In this document: piece by piece, positions 57,301-64,000 of the stretch
How positions within the stretch are numbered: position 1 is the first letter of the stretch
Layout: each line of letters starts with the position of its first letter
DNA from: Actinostola sp. cb2023
Taxonomy: Eukaryota > Cnidaria > Anthozoa > Actiniaria > Actinostolidae
Length of the DNA stretch: 64,000 nucleotides
Direction of reading: 5' to 3'
Assembly (NCBI GenBank): GCA_033675265.1
Contig: JAUJYZ010001197.1
Span: forward strand, 278,501 to 342,500
Made by a program: the position numbers and the translations under genes
The notes under the pieces: model-generated
What the model saw: the letters and a program-made list of their open reading frames with translations, nothing else
Told to the model about the DNA's origin: nothing
The model's database searches: none

Positions 57301-60300
57301 TTATGAGTAAAACTGTCGTACAAACTAAACCAGTGAACAAAGTTACACCACAACAGAAAGAACATTGAATCCATGCAAGTGACATTTCCTTAAAATTTGT
57401 AATTAATTCAGCCAATCAAAACATGCAAAGTCTTTCAACATTTACCAGACTGTTAGGTAGCCTGTGTAGCCAGCCCTTGGGGGAGGGGGTAGCCTGTGCA
57501 GCCAGCCCTTGGGGGAGGGGAGGGAGAACGAACGAAAGGATGGGCCTTGAAGTGGACCCTTCATTAGAGTCGTTTTCGTATGAGTGGGAAACCTACGGTA
57601 CGGAGTTACGGTCACGGTACGGAATCGAAGACATTGTATTCAACCAATCACAGCGCGCGAAATCATTTCTCAACCAATCAGAATGCTTGGATACTGCACG
57701 ATGATGGCGCGATACGGTCACGGTACGGCACGATCCGTACCGTAGCTACTTCCCACTCATACGAAAACGACTCTATTACATTATTTAGTGATGAATGTCA
57801 CATTCCCATTGGTCAGAGTTTTGAAACATCAGCCTTAGATATTTATCCACAAAAAATTATTGACGTTCTGATGATTATATTCCATATACAAGGGTTTCAG
57901 CAGTAGAATTAAACTCTCACACCAACATTCATCATTTGAAGATCCATCAGGCATGTTGTCAAGGCCATGATCTCAAAACAAGAGTCCATGTTGTTATATA
58001 TTTTAGTTTTTGAAGCGAGAGTAATTGGAAAGTTTTGACAGGTTACTTGTCACTCATTGGAGTTGCGATTGATGATTAAGGGGGTTAAGGCACCTCAGGT
58101 CTGACTACCTACCTACACAGGTTACAAAACAGTTTCAACAACTTTGGATAATGAATATCTTAAATTAAGATATGTGTGTACTTTTGAGTTTACCTGATGA
58201 CATTTTCACCCTTATCATTACAAGCATTTATGGTAGTCTTTATATATTTTATCTATCAGGTATTGTTGCAATTTAGCTACTGGTAGTTATTATCATTTGG
58301 GTTGGTACTCTCTGCAAAAACGTAATCTGAATCCCTTCATTCAATAATAAGTGAATTATTTTCATTGTGGAAATTATTTTAAAGCAAGCTTGTTCATACC
58401 TTCTGCCCACCACCAATTGTGGAGAGTACACCCAGTGACTAAATATTGTAATCTATGCTTACTGTAGTACTAACTGAGTATTATTTATTATTTTAGATAC
58501 AACCATACTAGTCTATATGTTCTCCAGTGCACATACCGTAATCTTTCCTTGTGTTGTTATCTTCTGTCTCTGTTCGTTGTTGTGTCTAGATGTTCTGCCA
58601 AGCATCCACTTAAACTTTTCTATGTAGAGTTTTAAATGTTTTGACTTGTTTCTATCTGTATGTGGGCAGTGAAACCTTGATTGTGTGACACTAATCTTGT
58701 TTAGTATGTAGACATTAATACTATGAACTACTCTACACTGCCAGTAGCCTGGCTTAGAAGGATCCATACTAACAGTATTTAACACTGAGTGGCTGACTAG
58801 TACTAGATTTATCCACAGTATGTAGTTCCAGTTAGAATGGAATCACTTTTCGCTTGGCAAGATTTTGGATTCTCTTAGTTATTGTACTTGTCATTATGTC
58901 TTACTTTCTCATTGTTGTAGCTTGTGCTGTTGTATTAACTGACTAGTGTGGTGTAAATGTAACATTGCGATACCGCTACTTATCGAGTACAACATGGGTT
59001 GTATATACTGGAAATCTAACGAGACCACAACAACGTGTCACCGAGGGAACCCCTGTAATTAATGTATTTTACTATTCAATTGTATTACGGTAGGCTTTGG
59101 GTTTGTAACATTTGAAACAACAGAAGATGTAGACAAAGCAGTCGACGTACACTTTCACCAGATCAATGGAAAAACGGTGTAGTTAGAGTTCTTTAGTTAT
59201 CATTAATGACCCGTCCGTGCCTGAGCCCAAAATGCCTTGTGCACACACTACTTCTGTAGGCTCAAAATTTCAGAAGAGCAGAAAATCTGAACTGTTTGAC
59301 ATGTTTTTGAACAATTTTTGACCATAAAACGACACTGCATTCGTTCAAAGTCTACATTTTGGCAAGTGCATGTAAACACACCATCAAAATATTGTCACAA
59401 GGCATCATGGGCTCGCACACTGGGTCTTAATAGTGGTACAGTATTGTACGGAGATAGAATATTGAATTTAACATAGTTGGGGATTTGCATGCACCTGTAG
59501 CTGTAACTTATTCAACCGTCTCATGAAATGCAGATAATCAGAGTGCAATACTGTACCACTATTGTATGTTTGTCATGTAAATGGAACCGTTGATGCACTT
59601 CTAAGAGCTTTGAGAATATGGGAGGGTAACTGGTAAGGTAATTAAATAGGTTAGATATTACCTTAGCGTTTAATAGGGGTAATAGTAATAATTATTATTG
59701 CGCAGACAGTCGGTCGTTTCTTGGCCATCTGTCGACCGACAAATGACCGACTGTCAGTTGACAAACGATTTGGTATGCCATTATACACTATTACCTTTAA
59801 TTAATTTGAAGGGTTGTTTAGAAGTTCTAAGTGTCTTACAAGTGCATTAACGGTGATTTGAGAGAATACTTGATACATGTACAACCTTTATTTTGATTGG
59901 TACTGCAATGCAAAACTTCTAGAATCTTCATATTTTGAATCCTCTCAAAGTGTTGTTTGTTTTTGTTTGTTCTCGTGTTTGTATTTGTTGTTGTTGTTGT
60001 ACATGTATGAAATGTCAAGAAAGTTTCTTTTATATTCCAATTTATAACGTTGAAGGAATTTCCAATATTAGAATCAAAACTGTAAACCGTAATTTACCAA
60101 ATATTTTACATCTAGTCTGATTACGTTAGCTGTAATATAGCTAAATTAGCTCACAATTTTCCAACCAAATTAATAATTATTTTTAAAAGTTATTTAGGTA
60201 TTGTGTCTTTGCCTGTTCAGAGTCTGTGCACACTGTAGAGGCAAAGCTACAAATTGCTAGCTTTTTAAAATTTTACCTTGGTTTTTTGGAATATATGTCA

Positions 60301-62199
60301 TTCATGAGTGTAACGTGTTGTGTGTTGTTCAGCTATGTCGCTTCAAACCAACAAAAAGTAAATCGTTTTTCCTGTTTATGATCGTCAGGTGGAAGTTAAA
60401 CGAGCTGAAATTAAGAGCAACCCATCAAAGAATCCATTTGGAGGTCAAAATAATCCTCTAGCCACTGCCCCTGTTCACAGTATGCAAGGTGGAATGGGAC
60501 GTGGGCAGTATGGACAACAAGGCTACATGCCAGGTAAACATACATGTTATATACAGTAGAACCCTGCTAACTCGAACTCCGTTAACTCTAACTCCCCGCT
60601 AACTTGACTCGAACTCAGTTAACTCTAACTCCCCGCTAACTTGACTCGAACTCAGTTAACTCGAACTCCCTACTAACTTGACTCGAACCCAGTTAACTCT
60701 AACTCCCTGCTAACTTGACTCGAACTCAGTTAACTCGAACTCCCTGCTAACTTGACTCGAACTCAGTTAACTTGAACTCCCCGCTAACTTGACTGGAACT
60801 CAGTTAACTCGAACTCCCCGCTAACTGACTCGAACTCGAACTCAACTAACTCTAAGCTAACTGACTCGAACTCAGTTAACTCGAACTCCCCCCTAACTTG
60901 ACTCGCTAAACTCGAACTCAGTTAACTCTAACTCCCTGCTAACTTGACTCGAACTCAGTTAACTTGAACTCCCCGCTAACTTGACTGGAACTCAGTTAAC
61001 TCGAACTCCCCGCTAACTTGACTCGAACTCAGTTAACTCTAACTCCCCGCTAACTTGACTCGAACTCAGTTAACTCGAACTCCCCGCTAACTTGACTGGA
61101 ACTCAGTTAACTTGAACTCCCCGCTAACTTGACTGGAACTCAGTTAACTCGAACTCCCCGCTAACTTGACTCGAACTCAGTTAACTCTAACTCCCTAACT
61201 TGACTCAAACTCAGTTAACTCTAACTCCCCGCTAACTTGACTCGAACTCAGTTAACTCTAACTCCCCGCTAACTTGACTCGAACTCAGTTAACTCTAACT
61301 CCCCGCTAAATTGACTCGAACTCAGTTAACTCTAACTCCCCGCTAACTTGACTCGAACTCAGTTAACTCTAACTCCCCGCTAACTTGACTCAAACTCAGT
61401 TAACTCTAACTCCCCGCTAACTTGACTCAAACTCAGTTAACTCTAACTCCCTGCTAACTTGAACTAAATTTATTTTGCCCTGGCTCAAATCAGGATCAAA
61501 TTTACCTCGTTAACTCTAACCCCCACTAACTCGAACCGTTTTCCTTGGGAGTTTGAGTTAGTAGGGTTCTATTGTACCTATTTGCAAAACATTGACAGGT
61601 TGAAAGTTGCAAAAACTAGGACTGGGAAATTGGAAGTCAATGTCACCCTTAATTTATTCATATCAGGGTAATCCATTTAGCAGCTAGGCTGGTATCCATA
61701 GAGGCCCTGTGTAGCTCTTGAATAACTTTGTGAAATCTACAATCTTCCCAGCAATACTTATTTGAGCTGAGCAGTTCTTCAGTTTTGAAAAACTAGAGAC
61801 GATTCCTTTTATCTGTGTGACACATTTGCTGCTTTCCCAGACATCCTTGTGATCGTAGCTTCAATGTCAGATTTGTGATTTTCAACCTGGACAAAAAAAG
61901 TTTTTAGAAGAACTCTTCCAAAAAAGTAACATAGAAGATTGTTCTTTTTCTTTTTGTCATTTCTTTGAAACCAGTAAAATATTTTCCATCCAAAATGGGA
62001 AAAATTGGAAGTCCCAACTGATTTATCATATGAATGTCTATCATTCATGAGTTGAAATATGAGGTAAATATGTTGGCTTTGTTGTACACAGGGTATGGAC
62101 AACAGGGAGGAGGAATGCAGGGTTTAGGCCGAGGAGGCTATAATGCTGCTTATGGAGGCTATGGAGCTGTCGGCGCTGGAGCTAATTTTGCATATGGTG
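48302..62199 (+). CDS. DAZAP1-like: DAZAP1/Musashi-type two-RRM RNA-binding protein (continues past window)
   Basis: Ten exons in phase: 48302-48354 (ATG), 48469-48509, 52682-52763, 53093-53174, 54842-54898, 55672-55767, 56931-56979, 59094-59176, 60389-60533, 62092-62199. It starts MPVKGGGGGGGVKGDDIG. RRM1 has RNP2 KIFVGGL and RNP1 RGFGFVTF; RRM2 has RNP2 VFIGGI and RNP1 RGFGFVTF. The linker IDPKPAVPRG and the RRM2 end VHFHQINGKTVEVKRAE match the DAZAP1 pattern better than Musashi, though both are close. A Gly/Gln/Tyr-rich C-terminal region starts at GGMGRGQYGQQGYMPGYGQQ. Such proteins bind mRNA and act in splicing or translation control. The exon ending at 53174 has a GC donor (AGG/GCAAGT). 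The donor at 62200 is open, so further exons lie beyond the window or in 62200-64000 undetected. Introns carry many MITEs. Confidence 0.9.
48998..49029. repeat. ACTCGGGC stem-loop
   Basis: ACTCGGGCTTCC and GGAAGAGCCCGAGT pair around TTCG. The same hairpin is at 16390-16419, 17988-18014 and 62469-62495. Here it is followed by a TCTG/TCTA tetranucleotide run. Confidence 0.8.
49249..49713. mobile_element. Foldback MITE ~465 bp
   Basis: TTAAAGTGCAACTAACCCCT is inverted at the right end (AGGGGTTAGTTGCACTTTAA). Arms of about 165 bp continue through GAACCCACCAACTATTCAGC and TTGATGACGTCTACTAAGG. Confidence 0.9.
49771..50295. mobile_element. Pogo/Tigger-type MITE ~525 bp
   Basis: CAGTGGAACCCCAATATAAC and its inverse GTTATATTGAGGTTCCACTG are the ends, flanked by TA on both sides. 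ATATAACGAT words repeat along both arms. No transposase frame. Confidence 0.88.
50839..51520. mobile_element. Non-autonomous element ~680 bp with ~75-bp inverted ends
   Basis: TACCCTGCGAGCAGAG, CTACTCGCCCAGGAGAGCG and ACAAACCTCTGCCGGCACCC are inverted at the right (to CTCGCAGGGTA). The 500-bp interior is noncoding. Confidence 0.88.
51600..52040. repeat. TTTTCCTTGACAAGTTT-rich segment
   Basis: Repeated TTTTCTTTGACAAGT and TTCCTTGTCAAGGAAAA words, several of them palindromic, with GCTCGTGTAGAT at both sides (51698 and 52012). Probably a degraded MITE. Noncoding. Confidence 0.55.
52281..52501. mobile_element. Foldback MITE ~221 bp
   Basis: TAGAGCAAACGTCGAACTA is inverted at the right (TAGTTTGATGTTTGCCCTA), with inner arms AATTCAGTCGAACCTATTAA and its inverse. 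Confidence 0.85.
53052..54330. repeat. ~636-bp tandem duplication containing exon 4 and a dead copy
   Basis: GGAATGACAATGTATTCT with the acceptor and exon 53093-53174 recurs at 53692. The downstream TTGGCTGATCTCT, TCCACTAGC and CAAATTTTGAGGAA words recur at the same offset. A third partial copy of the downstream half is at about 56428-56600. Confidence 0.82.
53728..53815 (+). pseudogene. Dead tandem copy of RRM1 exon 4
   Basis: After the copied acceptor CATCCAG, sequence GTGTTTTGGATTTGTATCAT parallels the real exon (GGGTTTTGGATTTGTAACAT). It then has a deletion giving an early TGA, and the RNP1 Gly is changed. It cannot replace exon 4. Confidence 0.85.
54652..54760 (-). mobile_element. Retroposon 3'-end fragment with (GAT)n
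   Basis: (GAT)n at about 54656-54679, then GAAGACTTTATTTCAAGAGG and AAACTTGTGGACCTCGC, as in 31679-31730 (GACTTTATTTTATGAAGG with AAACTTGTGGCCCTC). Confidence 0.5.
54903..54970 (-). mobile_element. (AAT)n plus ATATAGCGC retroposon end
   Basis: TAATAATAATATATATTTATATAGCGC follows exon 54842-54898 almost directly, with CATAGCGCTTTACAAT after it. It is similar to the end at 11120-11145. Confidence 0.45.
55964..56152. mobile_element. PIF/Harbinger-type MITE 189 bp
   Basis: GGCCCCGTTCACAC and GTGTGAACGGGGCC ends flanked by TAA on both sides (55961-55963, 56153-56155); TTTTTAACC and GGTTAAAAA pair inside. The 3-bp TAA duplication fits PIF/Harbinger. Confidence 0.85.
56161..56376. mobile_element. 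Near-perfect foldback 216 bp, TA duplication
   Basis: CAGTGAGGACACACTAACCG and its inverse at the right end, arms over 100 bp with hardly any loop, flanked by TA on both sides. It starts only eight bases after the preceding MITE. Confidence 0.93.
57566..57775. mobile_element. MITE, TTTTCGTATGAGTGGGAA family
   Basis: TAGAGTCGTTTTCGTATGAG and its inverse ACGAAAACGACTCTA at the ends, with TACGGTACGG/CCGTACCGTA subrepeats inside. Located in intron 7 of the DAZAP1-like gene. Confidence 0.88.
57776..59093. other. Intron DNA, nothing recognised
   Basis: Remaining intron 7 of the DAZAP1-like gene. Short open frames here (for example 58513-58785, minus) have no recognisable features. Confidence 0.45.
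59431..59565. repeat. Foldback ~135 bp
   Basis: AATAGTGGTACAGTATTG at the left and CAATACTGTACCACTATT at the right are a perfect 18-bp inverted repeat with an unpaired centre. Confidence 0.75.
60554..61574. mobile_element. Pogo/Tigger-type MITE expanded by internal minisatellite
   Basis: The left end CAGTAGAACCCTGCTAACTC and the right end GAGTTAGTAGGGTTCTATTG are inverted and flanked by TA on both sides. This is the pogo/Tigger terminal pattern. The interior is almost wholly a tandem array derived from the element's own end sequence. Confidence 0.88.
60598..61460. repeat. 37-bp minisatellite inside Tigger-type element
   Basis: About 23 units of CTAACTTGACTCGAACTCAG plus TTAACTCTAACTCCCCG, with CTCGAACTC/CTCTAACTC and CCCGC/CCTGC variants. 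The unit matches the element's terminal sequence GCTAACTCGAACTCCGTTAA. Confidence 0.95.
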
Positions 62200-62465
62200 G
62201 TAAGCCATTACTGTCATCATTTACATGTATATTTGAACTTTTAAAGGGGGACTATTATGTAAATCGTTCAAAGTTTGATTTAGCTGAAACTATAATCTCA
62301 AAGACCCATACAATCACTGGTTGATTTTTTTCTCAAAAATTCCAATGGGAAGTAATACATTTTTATGAATCTTTAGAGGACTGGTGTTAGTGACGTCACT
62401 TACTCAACCCAAACAATCATCACAGCTTCGTTTCATACATTTCTTCATGTTTAATGTTTTGAATT

Positions 62466-62757
62466 ATTAGTCGGGCTTCCTGTGGAAGCTCCGACTCTAA
62501 AAATGCACTCCGTTCTTTGTCGTTGACCTCAAATCGCCAACTGGGTTCTACAGCGCATGCTCAAATCGCCAACTGGGTTCTACAGCGCATGCGGCCTGTG
62601 CCGCTGCTAAGATAATCACCGAAGGCTCTAACAACATGGTTTATCAACATGTGAATTCACTTCTTCACAAACCTTGTTGGAGCTAGGAAGGTTATAATAT
62701 GTCGTCTATAGATCTTGTTTTCAAAATAACCACAATAATTCATAGAGATCTGGATTT
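62466..62757 (+). repeat. Dispersed repeat with TCGGGC hairpin, plus left half of split repeat
   Basis: The hairpin AGTCGGGCTTCCTGTGG starts the segment. A 37-bp direct repeat (CTCAAATCGCCAACTGGG with TTCTACAGCGCATGC) follows, then CTTCACAAACCTTGTTGG and AGGAAGGTTATAATATGTCG. It is the inverted counterpart of 17800-18014. 62720-62757 matches the 7200 repeat. Confidence 0.7.
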
Positions 62758-62760
62758 TAA

Positions 62761-63754
62761 CCCATTGACTCCTACACCGGCCGTAAACATCGATACTGCT
62801 TTGAAAAATTCTAACTTTCTGAATTTTTGTAACATCGATCTCATGGCCAGTTATTAGTGACAACTAGATAACTCTTCAAATTTTAACCTCAAGTAAACTG
62901 ACTTTCAGGTCCGATTTCTGAGCATTAGTTCAATTTGTTTTTCATAGAAATCAAAAATGTGTGTTTTTGACGCAATTTCACACCTCGAAAATGAACGACA
63001 TTTGACTTGGATTTTCTTCCAAAATACATCCTTGAGAAACAAAACGCCACTTTCTCGGCAAACTTCCATCCCTCTTGATATAGTCATTAATTTTTCCCTC
63101 TCTTCCTTAACTCGCCGAACAATAGCCATTTCCTTAGGACCACTTTCTCCAACACGTGTTTTCCTTCTGCACGCCCGAAAAGGATGCCGGGAACATCCGG
63201 GAATTTTCGACAGCAATATCCCGCATTTCCTTTTTTTAGAGTTTTATAGAGTGCCAAGCCACTCGGTCCTACAGGCAAAATATTGCACTGGTTGCATTCT
63301 TTACAAGTCCAAAGTCGCCAAAACTGCCTTTGTAGGTCCTGCAATTCACCACAGAACAACCAGAGACGATTTCACAGTTGAGTCCGCCATTTTGAATTTC
63401 GTAATGGCACTGACGGGTTGTCTTCGTGAAAATCGTTTCTCGCTGCTGGGTTCTTTCAGCAGAACGGTCTCTACCACACCAGTCAAGCTTAATGATGCTG
63501 TCCTGGGGGCTTCTGTGGTGAATAATGGCTATAAACACTCTAAAAATGCAAAATTGGCCTCTTCAAAGCCGTTACAACCACTGGCCCAACGAGCTCCCAA
63601 GAAGAAAGAAAGCACATGTGAAAACGCGAGCCCATGGGCATTCAGAACTGTCAAGATTTCCATGGAAACCCCTTATATGGAATCGAAATTTCCTATGGCG
63701 TGATTAGGTCCAGAAAATCATTAAAAAACTCAAAATAGCTCAGTAGCGAATGGG
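62761..63754. mobile_element. piggyBac-like non-autonomous element, TTAA target duplication
   Basis: Starts CCCATTGACTCCTA and ends TAGCGAATGGG, flanked by TTAA at 62757-62760 and 63755-63758. CCC ends with TTAA duplication are the signature of piggyBac-type elements. The host sequence on both sides is the dispersed repeat seen uninterrupted at 7236-7300. The longest frame inside (62957-63703, 248 codons) shows no transposase features that I recognise, and frames on the other strand are broken. Confidence 0.82.
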
Positions 63755-63758
63755 TTAA

Positions 63759-64000
63759 TTATCAATCCAGTACTACTAGTACTGCAAAGGGTTTAGAGAT
63801 CTTTAGAACTTTGAACGAAGTGAGTTGATACACGCAGTGAAGAGAACAGTTGTGAGGTTTTCAGACACCGAGCCGAGGTAAACCCATATTTACACTTCAT
63901 CCAAACATTGTTTAATCACTCTGCGATGTCTAGTTTATGTATACGGTATTTGTATGCCATTGGATATATTTATGGTACCAAATAAACTATGTCATTGTTA
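63759..64000. repeat. Right half of split dispersed repeat and downstream DNA
   Basis: TATCAATCCAGTACTACTAG and GGGTTTAGAGATCTTTAG match 7254-7295. The tail to 64000, ending ACCAAATAAACTATGTCATT, has an AATAAA-type word and may be the end of a retroposon. No exon of the DAZAP1-like gene is seen here. Confidence 0.55.

Noticed and set aside
57423..57906. Frames of 93-108 codons in a DAZAP1-like gene intron
   Set aside because: They run across a MITE and a short GGGGGAGG duplication; no coding character.
62957..63703. 248-codon open frame in the piggyBac-like element
   Set aside because: No transposase motifs recognised in it, and the opposite strand frames are broken. The element looks non-autonomous.

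Overview
The window is animal nuclear DNA. Genes are split into short exons with GT-AG introns, intergenic DNA is AT-rich, and it is crowded with foldback elements (MITEs), minisatellites, a LINE 3' end and a tRNA-derived SINE. The intronless RING/B-box/filamin/NHL (TRIM-type) genes and the MITE load resemble what is known of anthozoan cnidarians (corals, sea anemones). That assignment is inference; no species can be named. There is one ambiguous base (N) at 17140.

Layout. 1-3285 (+): the 3' part of an unrecognised gene for a Pro/Ser-rich protein with a Cys-rich C-terminus; one intron holds a MITE whose interior has become a 36-bp minisatellite. 3390-6915: two large tandem arrays. 6916-21400: mostly repeats, foldbacks, a LINE remnant (15466-15992) and a SINE (19001-19318), plus a few weakly supported exons. 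About 21676-33900 and 34970-45730: two copies of a tandem segmental duplication. Each copy carries an intronless TRIM-NHL gene (+), the 3' exons of an unrecognised coiled-coil gene (+) and the last exon of a synaptotagmin-like gene (-). Only the right copy is connected to the rest of a complete synaptotagmin-like gene (44036-48243, -, four exons). 48302 to beyond 62199 (+): a DAZAP1-like two-RRM RNA-binding protein gene, ten exons seen, running off the window. Its ATG lies only 58 bp from the divergent ATG of the synaptotagmin-like gene, so the two probably share a bidirectional promoter.

The genes do not form one pathway: ubiquitin-ligase-type TRIMs, a coiled-coil protein with a candidate dynein-light-chain motif, a membrane C2 protein and an RNA-binding protein. 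The most informative feature is the tandem duplication. Comparing its copies gives natural empty sites for several transposon insertions with defined target-site duplications. Two separate transposon families have also each produced an internal minisatellite. I did not find a clearly new multi-gene system. The unexplained signals I rate highest are minisatellite birth inside MITEs, the recurrent GGGTTACCTGTGG-type motif, and the 58-bp divergent promoter.
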